Shown here in pieces: positions 1 to 7,561 of a stretch of 64,000 bases of DNA (positions are counted from its first letter, which is position 1; every line of letters begins with the position of its first letter). The DNA is from an uncultured Clostridia bacterium. Its GTDB lineage: Bacteria; Bacillota; Clostridia; Christensenellales; Aristaeellaceae. The DNA lies in NCBI GenBank assembly GCA_947565865.1, contig CANOHT010000015.1, positions 1-64,000 on the forward strand, written 5' to 3'. The position numbers and the translations under genes are program-made. The notes beneath the pieces are model-generated. The model ran no database searches and had not been told where the DNA came from. It worked only from the letters and a program-made list of their open reading frames with translations.

Positions 1-10
1 GGATGATTTG

Positions 11-202
11 ATGGCGGCGTCAGTCAAAACGGTTACTTTGGCAGAGTTTACCCAACAGGCGGATACTTGCTTTTCGGCGGCTGTTTCAGGCGACTTGGTC
101 AAGGTCACTGATGGCGGACAGGAAACCTACCTCATAGGTTCCGAACTTTTGCAGTTCATCACCGACTGTCTTTTTCATTATGAAATCATGATGACCCAAT
201 AA
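11..202 (+). CDS. small hypothetical protein, possibly antitoxin-like, may be 5'-partial
   Basis: This short ORF encodes about 63 residues from the ATG at 11. The reading frame stays open to the window edge, so the true start may lie upstream. The opening (VKTVTLAEFTQQAD) followed by a short strand-rich stretch (DLVKVTDGGQETYLIG) resembles the layout of Phd/YefM antitoxins. No signature residue proves this, and no toxin-like ORF follows. It ends just before a hairpin at 204-225. Function is unknown and the antitoxin idea is a weak inference. Confidence 0.35.
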   Translation: MAASVKTVTLAEFTQQADTCFSAAVSGDLVKVTDGGQETYLIGSELLQFITDCLFHYEIMMTQ

Positions 203-947
203 TGTTCCCGCCAAAGGCCGGGAACAGAAAACGCGCATGTAGGCTGTCAGTCAAGTGTATGACAGAAGCTTGCGGACGTGTATCGGGCGTTTCTGTTTTT
301 CCGGCCGGGACTGGATCAGCCGATGCCGCACGGGAGCGGGGTTTCCTCATCCATGGCAGGCTGGTTGCCGATGGCCCTAACCTGCTGAAGCGTCCTGCCA
401 TGTCGGCGTCCTGTTCAGCATCGGCAGAGGCAGTGAAAGGAAGCTCTTCCAGACAGAGACCGCCTAAACGCTATCGGGGTCGTGATCCCTGGGCAGCAAG
501 CGATGTTGACGTCTTCTGCTGGCGACGGCACATTGAAACGGAACTCACGACGGACTTCATCACGCGGCATATGGAGTCACTGCTTTCATCCGGGGCGGAA
601 GGACGGACGACTGCCCCGGCGGCAGCTCGCGGCGGCGAGCCTGGCCGTAGCATTGCGGATGACCATGCGTCGAAACTGGCCTATCCGCGGATGGCTCTTG
701 CGCCAGGCGATGCCAAGGCTGCTTCAAATTGTGTCCGCCCTGTCATATTCCAGGTGCGGCATGGTGGCCGAAAGCCTGTACAGCGGCCCCTGCCATCGGA
801 TAACGTTCTGATCAATGATTCTTTTGTCATCAAGAATTCCCTATTTGGTGGATTTTCCCTTTTTGCGGGTATTCAGCGGCCGAAGAAGGGTTCTTTTTTC
901 CTGCGCATTTTTAATCTTTGTTCCTTTTCTGTATTTAGCTGGAAAGA
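203..947. other. gene-poor spacer, no supported gene
   Basis: No convincing gene is present. The longest open frame (202-951, plus) has no good start context, a composition unlike its neighbours and no recognisable domain. The stretch begins with a hairpin at 204-225 (arms GTTCCCG and CGGGAAC) that may end transcription of the preceding ORF. It becomes AT-rich after about 820, just before the asd promoter. It could be eroded coding sequence, but I cannot identify a parent gene. Confidence 0.5.
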
Positions 948-977
948 TTGACAGCCGGGGCGGGAACATGGTATAAT
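948..977 (+). promoter_or_regulatory. sigma-A promoter of the asd-dapA-dapB transcript
   Basis: A perfect -35 TTGACA at 948-953 and a perfect -10 TATAAT at 972-977 are separated by 18 bp. Transcription would start near 984 and enter the lysine riboswitch that begins around 1020. Confidence 0.85.
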
Positions 978-1019
978 ATCCCGGTGTACAACCCGTGTAC
1001 ACGAATACATAGCACCATG

Positions 1020-1192
1020 GAATCAGAGGCGCGCCGCACAGGCGTATTCCGGCGGAGGACGAGGCTCCCGCGAGGCCGGATGAAGGGGTACGGCGCCGAA
1101 AGATCGCGATGCGCCCGGCAGCGCGGTCTTGGTTGCCCGCCCGAAGCGGCGAGGAACTGTCATCGGGCGCAGGCCCGGCGGAGCGCTGATTC
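1020..1192 (+). promoter_or_regulatory. lysine riboswitch (L box)
   Basis: The leader shows L-box hallmarks in order: AGAGGCGC close to the 5' side, GAAGGGGTACGGCGCCGAAAG in the first third, and GGAACTGTCATCGGGC near the 3' side. A closing P1 stem is formed by GAATCAG (1020-1026) and CTGATTC (1186-1192). Known L boxes bind lysine and switch off biosynthesis or uptake genes. Here it precedes asd-dapA-dapB, the expected target. A possible terminator lies downstream at 1236-1268, so the switch probably acts on transcription. Confidence 0.85.
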
Positions 1193-1235
1193 GACGGGAG
1201 TTCGGGCGTCTTTAGGCGCCAGGGAACGCTTCCGG

Positions 1236-1268
1236 CGCACCGCAGGCCTTGGCTTGGGGTGATTTTTT
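1236..1268 (+). terminator. candidate riboswitch-controlled attenuator
   Basis: A modest stem (CACC.CA pairing with TG.GGTG around 1236-1260, one mismatch) is followed directly by a run of seven T. It lies between the L box and the asd ribosome binding site, where a lysine-dependent terminator is expected. The exact pairing with the riboswitch P1 strand was not worked out. Confidence 0.5.
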
Positions 1269-1312
1269 TCATTCCATTGGGATACAATGTCAACAAGAAG
1301 GAGCGAGGATTG

Positions 1313-2398
1313 ATGGAAAAGTATCGTGTGGGCATCGTTGGCGCGACAGGCATGGTGGGCCAGCGGTTTATTTCCCTGCTCAGGGGGCATCCCTGGTTTG
1401 AGGTGACCTGTGTAGCGGCTTCCGCCCGGAGCGCGGGCAAGCTGTATAAGGACGCGGTGGGGGAGCGCTGGGCATTCGATTGGGAAATTCCTGCTGGTGT
1501 GGCGGAGATGACCGTTGTGGATGCGGCTAATGTGGATGAAGTGGGAGCTAAGGTGGATTTCGTGTTCTGCGCCGTGGACATGAAGAAGGACGAGATCCGC
1601 GCCCTGGAGGAGACCTACGCCCGCCATGAGATCCCCGTGGTCAGCAATAACAGCGCCTGCCGAGGTGTTGAGGATGTGCCAATGGTGGTGCCGGAGATCA
1701 ACGCGGATCATCTGGCGGTGATTGAGGCCCAGCGCAAACGACTGGGGAGCGAGAAGGGCTTTATTGCGGTGAAGCCCAACTGTTCCATCCAGAGTTATGT
1801 GCCTGCTCTGACCCCCTTGATGGAATTTGAGCCGGATAAGGTTAGCGTGTGCACTTATCAGGCTATCAGCGGCGCGGGCAAGACCTTCAAGAACTGGCCG
1901 GAGATGGTGGACAACGTGATTCCCTACATCGGCGGCGAGGACGAAAAGAGCGAGAACGAACCCCTGAAGCTGTGGGGACATGTGGAGAACGGCCGCATCG
2001 TCAACGCAACGACGCCGGCTATCAGCGCCCAGTGTCTGCGGGTAGCCTCCGCCGACGGGCATATGGCGGCGGTGTCCGTCAGCTTCAAGAAGAAGCCTTC
2101 CATGGAACAGATCAAGGAGCGTTGGCTGCATTATGAGACGGAAGCCCAGCGGCTGGAGCTGCCGTCCGCGCCCAAGCCCTTCCTCCAGTACTTTGAGGAC
2201 CCCAGCCGCCCGCAAACACGGCTGGATCGCGACTTCCAGAATGGCTATGGCGTGTCCATCGGCCGTTTGCGGGAGGATAAGATTTTTGACTACCGCTTTG
2301 TCTGTCTGAGCCACAATACCATTCGCGGCGCGGCGGGCGGCGGCATCCTGACGGCGGAGCTGCTGTGCCGCAAGGGCTACATCCAGCGCCGCGGCTGA
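1313..2398 (+). CDS. asd: aspartate-semialdehyde dehydrogenase
   Basis: Reduces aspartyl-4-phosphate to aspartate semialdehyde with NADPH, the branch point to lysine, diaminopimelate, methionine and threonine, in the cytoplasm. The 361-residue protein has the nucleotide-binding GATGMVG loop at residues 10-16 and the catalytic cysteine Cys157 in KPNCSIQ. Length and sequence fit the archaeal/fungal-type ASADH branch rather than the E. coli type. The ATG at 1313 is chosen because GAAGGAGCGAGG lies just upstream. The longer frame from 1259 would run through the attenuator T-tract. First gene of the lysine-riboswitch-controlled operon with dapA and dapB. Confidence 0.95.
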   Translation: MEKYRVGIVGATGMVGQRFISLLRGHPWFEVTCVAASARSAGKLYKDAVGERWAFDWEIPAGVAEMTVVDAANVDEVGAKVDFVFCAVDMKKDEIRALEETYARHEIPVVSNNSACRGVEDVPMVVPEINADHLAVIEAQRKRLGSEKGFIAVKPNCSIQSYVPALTPLMEFEPDKVSVCTYQAISGAGKTFKNWPEMVDNVIPYIGGEDEKSENEPLKLWGHVENGRIVNATTPAISAQCLRVASADGHMAAVSVSFKKKPSMEQIKERWLHYETEAQRLELPSAPKPFLQYFEDPSRPQTRLDRDFQNGYGVSIGRLREDKIFDYRFVCLSHNTIRGAAGGGILTAELLCRKGYIQRRG

Positions 2399-2424
2399 CC
2401 GACAAGAGCAAGGGAGGAGAAACC

Positions 2425-3306
2425 ATGAAGCCATTGTTTACTGGCTGCGGCACCGCGCTGATTACCCCGTTCAAGCAGGGGGAGATCGACTGGGAAGCCC
2501 TCGACCGCTTGGTGGAGGAGCAGATTGACGGCGGCGTGGACGCGCTGGTTGCCACGGGCACCACGGGCGAGCCGTCCACCATGACGTGGGAGGAGCATCT
2601 GGCGGTGATCCGCCGGGTGGCGGAGATGGCGAAGGGCCGGGTGACGGTTATCGCCGGTACGGGCAGCAACTGCACCCGAGAGGCCGTTGAGGCTGCCAAG
2701 GCTGTGCAGGACAGCGGCGCCAACGCTCTGCTGGTGGTCACGCCCTATTACAACAAGACCACCCAGGACGGTCTGGTGGCCCACTACCATGCCATTGCGG
2801 ACAATAGCGCGCTGCCGCTGATCGTCTACAACGTGCCCAGCCGCACGGGGCTGAACATCACCCCTGCCGCCCTCAAGCGCATCTGTCAGCATGACCGGAT
2901 CGTCGCCGTCAAGGAAGCGAACCCGGACGTGGAGCAGGCCATGGAAAAAATTATCCTGTGCGGAGAGGACGCCGTGTTCTATTCCGGCAGCGACGAACTG
3001 ATCGTTCCCTTGATGTCCGTGGGCTGCAAGGGCGTCATCTCCGTCCTGTCCAATGTGATGCCCAAGGAAACCGCAGATCTGACGCACCTGGCGCTGGCGG
3101 GCGATTTCGCCGGGGCTGCCGCCCTTCAGCTGAAGCTGCTGCCCTTCATCAAGGCGCTGTTCAGCGAAACCAGCCCCATTCCCTGCAAGGCTGCCATGGC
3201 CATGCTGGGCAAATGTGAGGAGGAGGTGCGCCTGCCTCTGGTGCCCATGCAGGCCGCCACCCGCGAGCGGATGGCCGGTGTCATGCGGGAGCTCGGTCTT
3301 TTGTAA
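2425..3306 (+). CDS. dapA: 4-hydroxy-tetrahydrodipicolinate synthase
   Basis: Condenses pyruvate with aspartate semialdehyde, the first committed step to lysine and diaminopimelate. The 293-residue TIM-barrel protein has the expected residues: Thr46-Thr47 in ATGTTGEPS, Tyr135 in YNVPSRTG, Arg140, and the Schiff-base lysine Lys163 in IVAVKEAN. It starts at the ATG at 2425 behind GGGAGGAGAAACC, 26 bp after asd, so the two are probably co-transcribed. In a spore former the product also feeds dipicolinic acid for the spore core. No anomaly is seen. Confidence 0.97.
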   Translation: MKPLFTGCGTALITPFKQGEIDWEALDRLVEEQIDGGVDALVATGTTGEPSTMTWEEHLAVIRRVAEMAKGRVTVIAGTGSNCTREAVEAAKAVQDSGANALLVVTPYYNKTTQDGLVAHYHAIADNSALPLIVYNVPSRTGLNITPAALKRICQHDRIVAVKEANPDVEQAMEKIILCGEDAVFYSGSDELIVPLMSVGCKGVISVLSNVMPKETADLTHLALAGDFAGAAALQLKLLPFIKALFSETSPIPCKAAMAMLGKCEEEVRLPLVPMQAATRERMAGVMRELGLL

Positions 3307-3318
3307 GGGAGGATACGC

Positions 3319-4065
3319 ATGAAGATATTGATTAGCGGCGCTTTGGGCCATATGGGCCGCGCCGTGGCCGAGCAGTGCGCGGCGGAAGGCCTTGAAGTCG
3401 TGGGCGGCGTGGACGTGACGGCGGGGGAGGCCGGCTTTCCGGTTGTCACCAGCTTTGAGGAAGCGCCCGAGGCCGATGTGGTGATTGACTTTTCCAAGCC
3501 CGCCGCGCTGGACGGCCTGCTGGCCTATGTTGTCAAGCGTCATATCCCCGCTGTTCTGGCCACCACCGGCTACACGGAGGAGCAGCTGGCCGCCATCGAC
3601 CAGGCGTCGCGGGAAGCCGCGCTGTTCCGTTCCGGCAACATGAGCCTGGGCATTGCCCTGCTGCGCGCGCTTTCCCGGAAGGCGGCGGAGGTGCTGGGAG
3701 GCGGCTTCGATGTGGAAATTGTGGAAGCTCACCATAACCGCAAGGTGGACGCCCCCAGCGGCACAGCGCTGATGCTTTATGATGCGGTGAAGGACGCTTA
3801 TGGCGAGCCCAGGGAGGCCGTATGTGGACGCCATGGCCGAGACTGCAGGCGTCAGCATCAGGAGATTGGCATCCATTCCTTGCGCGGCGGTACGGTGACG
3901 GGAGAGCACGAGGTGCATTTCCTGGGTGTCAGCGAGCGAATCCGTATCAGCCACAGCGCGGAAAACCGCAGTGTTTTCGCGGCGGGGGCTGTCCGCGCGG
4001 CGGCGTTTCTGCTGGGCAAGGAGCCCGGACTGTACAGCATGGATGATGTGGTGGGGAAGCTGTAA
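3319..4065 (+). CDS. dapB: 4-hydroxy-tetrahydrodipicolinate reductase
   Basis: Reduces the DapA product using NAD(P)H. The 248-residue protein has the N-terminal dinucleotide loop (ISGALGHMGR, residues 5-14) and the substrate and catalytic motif EAHHNRKVDAPSGTA with His138, His139 and Lys142. The C-terminal GIHSLRGGTVTGEHEV segment is typical of the family. It starts 12 bp after dapA behind AAGGGAGG. The stretch around residues 160-175 (AVCGRHGRDCRRQHQ) is an acceptable variant and shows no frameshift. A terminator follows at 4086. Confidence 0.95.
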   Translation: MKILISGALGHMGRAVAEQCAAEGLEVVGGVDVTAGEAGFPVVTSFEEAPEADVVIDFSKPAALDGLLAYVVKRHIPAVLATTGYTEEQLAAIDQASREAALFRSGNMSLGIALLRALSRKAAEVLGGGFDVEIVEAHHNRKVDAPSGTALMLYDAVKDAYGEPREAVCGRHGRDCRRQHQEIGIHSLRGGTVTGEHEVHFLGVSERIRISHSAENRSVFAAGAVRAAAFLLGKEPGLYSMDDVVGKL

Positions 4066-4085
4066 CGCCGTTGCGGCATAAGAAG

Positions 4086-4117
4086 GCGGTCTGCCGGATG
4101 AGGGCGGGCCGCTTTTT
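4086..4117 (+). terminator. terminator after dapB
   Basis: A 10-bp stem GCGGTCTGCC with GGCGGGCCGC (two G-U pairs), a 7-nt loop and TTTTTC follow the dapB stop. Confidence 0.85.
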
Positions 4118-4143
4118 CATCTGCCGATGGTATGAAAATGTGC

Positions 4144-4172
4144 TTGCAATTTGTCGAAAAACGCTGTACAAT
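4144..4172 (+). promoter_or_regulatory. promoter of the folate transporter leader
   Basis: -35 TTGCAA (4144-4149), 17-bp spacer, -10 TACAAT (4167-4172). It is placed 18 bp before the THF riboswitch. Confidence 0.75.
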
Positions 4173-4189
4173 GACGTTGATTCGTATCA

Positions 4190-4293
4190 GGCAGAGTAGC
4201 CTTTGGCGCGTTAAGTGTTCATGAACGGGGAGTTGTCATGAAACGAAGCCGGCCCCTTGCGGCTGGCGCGGTGCCACGGGCGCATCCCGCTGC
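4190..4293 (+). promoter_or_regulatory. tetrahydrofolate riboswitch (THF-I, folT motif)
   Basis: The sequence carries the conserved blocks of the THF riboswitch in order: GCAGAGTAG, GGCGCGTTAAGTG, GGGGAGTTGTC, AACGAAG, GGCGCGGTG and GCATCCCGC, closed by GCAG and CTGC. This RNA class binds reduced folates and controls folate transport and synthesis genes, which matches the downstream S component. A further stem can pair CCTTCTGCG (about 4308-4316) with GCAAGG of the ribosome binding site, so control of translation is plausible. Confidence 0.88.
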
Positions 4294-4351
4294 TTTCATC
4301 AGGTGCTGCCTTCTGCGAGTCAAATGATGATTCCGCAAGGAGGTTTTGTTT

Positions 4352-4888
4352 GTGTTGAAGAAAGCAATCCCGCACCTGTCTACCCGTCGTCTTGTTTTCC
4401 TGGCGCTGATGGTGGCGCTGAACGTCGTATTGAGCCGCCTGAGCATTCAGCTGTCCCAGGAGGTTCGTCTGAGCGTGGTGGGCTTCTTGCCCGCGGCGCT
4501 GGCCGGTACGCTGCTGGGGCCTGTTTACGGAGGCTTGACCGGCGCGCTGGCGGACGTGCTCAATTACCTGCTGTTCACCCATGTGTACGGGCCCTATTTC
4601 CCTGGTTACACGCTGACGGCGCTGCTTTCCGGCCTGTGGTATGGTTATGTGCTCCATGACCGAAATATCAACTGGTTCCGGGCTGCCCTGGCGATTGTGC
4701 CGGTGGTGGCGCTGGGTGAAATGCTGCTGAACTCAGTCTGGGTGTATATGATGTATGCCAAGACCTTCTGGGCCAAGCTGCCGATGCGGCTTGTGACCAA
4801 CGCTATTGAAATTCCTGTCAAAACGATCCTGCTCATGGGCATGACCAAGCTGATGACGCGAATGCCGAAATCCTATCTCAAGCTGTAA
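4352..4888 (+). CDS. folT: folate-family ECF transporter S component
   Basis: Membrane substrate-binding subunit of an energy-coupling-factor vitamin transporter. It would pair with an EcfA/EcfA'/EcfT module located elsewhere. The 178-residue protein is almost entirely hydrophobic with about six membrane segments. It shows S-component features such as a central GPVYGGLTGALADVLNY stretch and a PGYTLTALLSGLWYG stretch. Folate specificity is inferred from family resemblance and from the THF riboswitch directly upstream. The GTG at 4352 is preferred, 8 nt after AAGGAGG (4337-4343). TTG at 4346 or 4355 are alternatives. nth follows after 12 bp. Confidence 0.85.
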   Translation: MLKKAIPHLSTRRLVFLALMVALNVVLSRLSIQLSQEVRLSVVGFLPAALAGTLLGPVYGGLTGALADVLNYLLFTHVYGPYFPGYTLTALLSGLWYGYVLHDRNINWFRAALAIVPVVALGEMLLNSVWVYMMYAKTFWAKLPMRLVTNAIEIPVKTILLMGMTKLMTRMPKSYLKL

Positions 4889-4900
4889 GGAGCGATTGCG

Positions 4901-5566
4901 ATGGCCGCAAGCAAGAAAGCTATTCTGTCGGAGCTTCGCCGACTCTATCCGGAGGCGAAGCCGGAACTGAACTTCACCAATCCCTATGAGACGCTGGTGG
5001 CGACCATGCTGTCCGCCCAGTGCACGGATAAGCAGGTCAATAAGGTGACGCCGGCGGTGTTCGCGCGTTTCCCCGACGCGGTGAGCATGGCCTCGGCCAC
5101 GGTGGAGGAGCTTTATCCCATGGTGAAAAGCTGCGGCTTCAAGAGCAAGGCGGGCAACATCATCGAGGCATGCCGGCTGGTGGCTTCAAGTCACGGCGGC
5201 GAGGTTCCCCGCACCATGGAGGAACTGACTGCCCTGCCTGGCGTGGGCCGGAAGACGGCCAACGTGGTAATGGCCAATGCCTTCCATATTCCGGCGCTGG
5301 CGGTGGACACCCATGTTTTCAGGGTCAGCAACCGCCTGGGTCTGGCTGACGCCAAGGACGTGGAAAATACAGAGCGCCAGCTGATGCGCGCCATCCCCAA
5401 GGCGGACTGGTGCGAGGCCCATCATTGGCTGATCTATCATGGACGCCGGGTTTGCAAGGCTCAGCGCCCCTTGTGTGAGGAATGCACCCTGAAGGACATG
5501 TGCAAGGACATGGCTCTTCGGCGGAAAGCGGCCAAGTCGCCTAAAACCGAAGCGATGGAAGGCTGA
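4901..5566 (+). CDS. nth: endonuclease III, DNA glycosylase/AP lyase
   Basis: Removes oxidised pyrimidines from DNA and cleaves the abasic site. The 221-residue protein has the helix-hairpin-helix LPGVGRKTANVV with catalytic Lys118, catalytic Asp136 in VDTHVFR, and the [4Fe-4S] ligands Cys185, Cys192, Cys195 and Cys201 (C-X6-C-X2-C-X5-C). The start ATG follows AAGGAGCG. It sits 12 bp after folT and is likely read from the same folate-responsive promoter, an unusual pairing. A terminator follows. Confidence 0.97.
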   Translation: MAASKKAILSELRRLYPEAKPELNFTNPYETLVATMLSAQCTDKQVNKVTPAVFARFPDAVSMASATVEELYPMVKSCGFKSKAGNIIEACRLVASSHGGEVPRTMEELTALPGVGRKTANVVMANAFHIPALAVDTHVFRVSNRLGLADAKDVENTERQLMRAIPKADWCEAHHWLIYHGRRVCKAQRPLCEECTLKDMCKDMALRRKAAKSPKTEAMEG

Positions 5567-5579
5567 ACGAATACATCGG

Positions 5580-5620
5580 GCCCCCGTGCGTCAAGCGGCG
5601 TCACAGGGGCTTTTCTTCTT
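5580..5620 (+). terminator. terminator after nth
   Basis: Stem GCCCC.GTG with CAC.GGGGC (one mismatch) followed by TTTTCTTCTT. It lies between nth and the convergent acetyltransferase gene and could serve both. Confidence 0.75.
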
Positions 5621-5623
5621 GTT

Positions 5624-6253
5624 TCAGGCTTCGTTCAGCTTGCTGATGGCGCTTTCCAGGGCCTGGGCAAACCTGCCGATGTGCAGCCCGTCGATGAAGC
5701 GGTGATTGACTTCCATGGACATCCCCAGCATCAGCCGACCATCCCGCGGAACATAACGCCCCCAGGCAATACGGGGGATGGCGTCATCCGGGTCGAAGTC
5801 CCGCTCGTTGGTCAGGCTGGTGAGCTCCACCCAAGGCAGGCAGGAAAAGTAGATCAGGCTGCTGGTTTCTGCCTCTGCCTGGACGAAGGCGCTTTGTGCT
5901 TCGCTGCGCTTGCGAGCTTCAAGGCAGAAGGCGCGCAGATCGTCCATCCTGGGCATGGTAACGATGTGGAACTGCTCGCTGCCCTTGTGCAGGTCGGTGA
6001 AGCTGGGGTCCCGGCCATCCAGCATCACTACCTGACCATCCGCTATGTCGTAGCGAAAGGCTTCCACTTGGTTGAGGGCTTGTGTGCATAGGTGTACCAG
6101 CGCGTAATAGAAGGAGCAGCCCTCACGCTTGGCCCAGGCTGCCAGCGGGGTAACGTCAAGCTGGAAGGTGACGGCGTAGAAAGGGTTGGAGACGGCGGAG
6201 AAAAAGCCGAAGACCTCTGCCCGAGGCCAGGCAGTCATATCAATCCTGGTCAT
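5624..6253 (-). CDS. chloramphenicol acetyltransferase-like protein
   Basis: Member of the type A CAT fold (acetyl-CoA-dependent O-acetyltransferase, trimer in known members). The 209-residue length fits the family. The C-terminal active-site motif is EVNHRFIDGLH: catalytic His184 and Asp188 are kept, while the first histidine of the usual HHxxxDG is Asn183. The ATG at 6253 is chosen because AGGAGG lies 6 nt upstream; the frame extends further but without a site. Many chromosomal CAT-like proteins of Clostridia have not been shown to act on chloramphenicol, so the substrate is open. Confidence 0.85.
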   Translation of the reverse strand: MTRIDMTAWPRAEVFGFFSAVSNPFYAVTFQLDVTPLAAWAKREGCSFYYALVHLCTQALNQVEAFRYDIADGQVVMLDGRDPSFTDLHKGSEQFHIVTMPRMDDLRAFCLEARKRSEAQSAFVQAEAETSSLIYFSCLPWVELTSLTNERDFDPDDAIPRIAWGRYVPRDGRLMLGMSMEVNHRFIDGLHIGRFAQALESAISKLNEA

Positions 6254-6419
6254 GAGGAACCTCCTGTGTATCTTTTGTTCAATCGGGATGGAAAATAATC
6301 CATATAGAACATTGTCTTGTGAAACGGTTGTCAAGTATAATGATAGCGACTGAAACGATTCGTGTCAAGTGCGGGATGTGTTTCAGCGGGATAAAGATAG
6401 GGTATCCTTGGATTATGAC

Positions 6420-6442
6420 GGAAGCCTCCCGTGCGGAGGCTG
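6420..6442 (+). other. leader hairpin before the SDR gene
   Basis: GCCTCC and GGAGGC arms around CGTGC form a small hairpin 20 bp upstream of the SDR start. There is no T-tract, so it is a leader structure rather than a terminator. Role unknown. Confidence 0.35.
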
Positions 6443-6464
6443 CAAATTGAAGGAGGAAACCAGC

Positions 6465-7208
6465 ATGCTGAAAGGTAAGGTTGCCATTGTTACCGGCGGT
6501 ACCCGCGGCATTGGCTATGCCATTGTGAAGAAGTATCTGGAAAACGGCGCGACGGTGGTGCTGTTCGGTTCCCGCCAGGAGACGGTGGACAAGGCCATCG
6601 CGTCCCTGAAGGCGGAAAATCCCGCCTGGACGGTTGATGGCGCCTGCCCCAGCCTGACGGATGCCGCAGCGGTGGAGGAGGCCGTGAACGCCGTGGCCGC
6701 CAAGTATGGCCGCCTGGACATTCTGGTGAACAACGCCGGCATATCCGACAGCACGCCCACCGAGAAGGTGACTGCCGAGCAGTTTGATAAGGTCATCAAG
6801 CTGAATGTTAACGCAATCATGTACGCGGTGATGGCGGCTGTGAAGATCATGAAGCCCCAGGGCGGCGGCGTCATCCTGAACACCAGCTCCATGGTGTCTA
6901 TCAGCGGTCAGCCCTCCGGCGTGGCGTATCCTGCCAGCAAGTTCGCCGTCAACGGTCTTACGCTGTCCCTGGCCCGGGAGTTTGGCCCCAGCAACATTCG
7001 CGTCAACGCGGTGGCTCCCGGCATCACCCGCACGGACATGGTGGCGGCGCTGCCTGAGCAGATGATTAAGCCCATGATCGGCATGATCCCTCTGCGCCGG
7101 GTGGGCGTGCCGGAGGATGTGGCCAACGCCTTCCTGTTCCTGGCCAGCGACATGGCCAGCTATGTTACCGGCGAGGTGCTGTCGGTGGACGGCGCGATGC
7201 GCACCTAA
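6465..7208 (+). CDS. short-chain dehydrogenase/reductase, FabG-like
   Basis: NAD(P)H-dependent oxidoreductase of the classical SDR family, 247 residues. It has the cofactor loop TGGTRGIG (residues 10-17), NNAG (about 87-90), the catalytic Ser in NTSSM, YPASK with catalytic Tyr and Lys, and the late VAPGITRTDM motif. It resembles 3-oxoacyl-ACP reductase, but no fatty acid synthesis gene is adjacent and the gene stands alone. The substrate is therefore uncertain; sugar or steroid-type alcohols are possible. The ATG at 6465 follows AAGGAGGAAACC. Confidence 0.88.
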   Translation: MLKGKVAIVTGGTRGIGYAIVKKYLENGATVVLFGSRQETVDKAIASLKAENPAWTVDGACPSLTDAAAVEEAVNAVAAKYGRLDILVNNAGISDSTPTEKVTAEQFDKVIKLNVNAIMYAVMAAVKIMKPQGGGVILNTSSMVSISGQPSGVAYPASKFAVNGLTLSLAREFGPSNIRVNAVAPGITRTDMVAALPEQMIKPMIGMIPLRRVGVPEDVANAFLFLASDMASYVTGEVLSVDGAMRT

Positions 7209-7209
7209 G

Positions 7210-7252
7210 CTGCGCTTCGCAGAAATGGCTTTGCCATGTCTGCAAAGCGCAG
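7210..7252 (+). repeat. long imperfect palindrome immediately after the SDR stop
   Basis: The arms CTGCGCTT, GCAGA and ATGGC pair in turn with GCCAT, TCTGC and AAGCGCAG around a TTT loop. This gives about 18 paired bases interrupted by two single mismatches. No T-tract follows, and a separate terminator lies at 7342. It may stabilise the mRNA end or be a remnant of a repeat. Confidence 0.7.
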
Positions 7253-7341
7253 ACCCGCCCTGCCGGCAAAGCCGTCGGATACGAATACAGTCAGAGGGGG
7301 CAGCGGCCCCCTGCGACACCTCCCGGGACGTTGCATGAGAT

Positions 7342-7373
7342 AAACGGAGAAGCTGACCGCTTCTCCGTTTTTG
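7342..7373 (+). terminator. terminator of the SDR transcript
   Basis: A 12-bp perfect stem (AAACGGAGAAGC / GCTTCTCCGTTT) with a 5-nt loop runs into TTTTTG. Confidence 0.92.
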
Positions 7374-7498
7374 TGTGGCCGCGCATGAAAAGGAAAGCGG
7401 AAACGAAAGCTATTTTGCGGTGTCCGCCCAAGTGGGTGCCGAAGGATTCCAAAGGGTGATCGGAAAACCCTTTGGCTGTGCGGCGCGCAGGATTTGAC

Positions 7499-7527
7499 TT
7501 GACATATACCCTCGTGGGGTATATAAT
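7499..7527 (+). promoter_or_regulatory. csoR-copA promoter with embedded CsoR operator
   Basis: -35 TTGACA (7499-7504), 17-bp spacer and -10 TATAAT (7522-7527). A perfect inverted repeat ATATACCC-N5-GGGTATAT (7504-7524) fills the spacer and overlaps the -10. This matches known CsoR operators (GC-rich palindromes with TACCC/GGGTA cores). Apo-CsoR bound here would block RNA polymerase, and Cu(I) would release it. Confidence 0.9.
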
Positions 7528-7561
7528 GGATGAGAAAAGTATACGGCAGGGGGGTATTGCT

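Noticed and set aside
202..951. 249-codon ORF on the plus strand
   Set aside because: No ribosome binding site at its start, low-complexity composition and no domain; it ends at the asd promoter.
2377..3954. 525-codon ORF on the minus strand opposite dapA-dapB
   Set aside because: Antisense shadow of well-supported genes; histidine/glutamine-rich translation typical of such frames.
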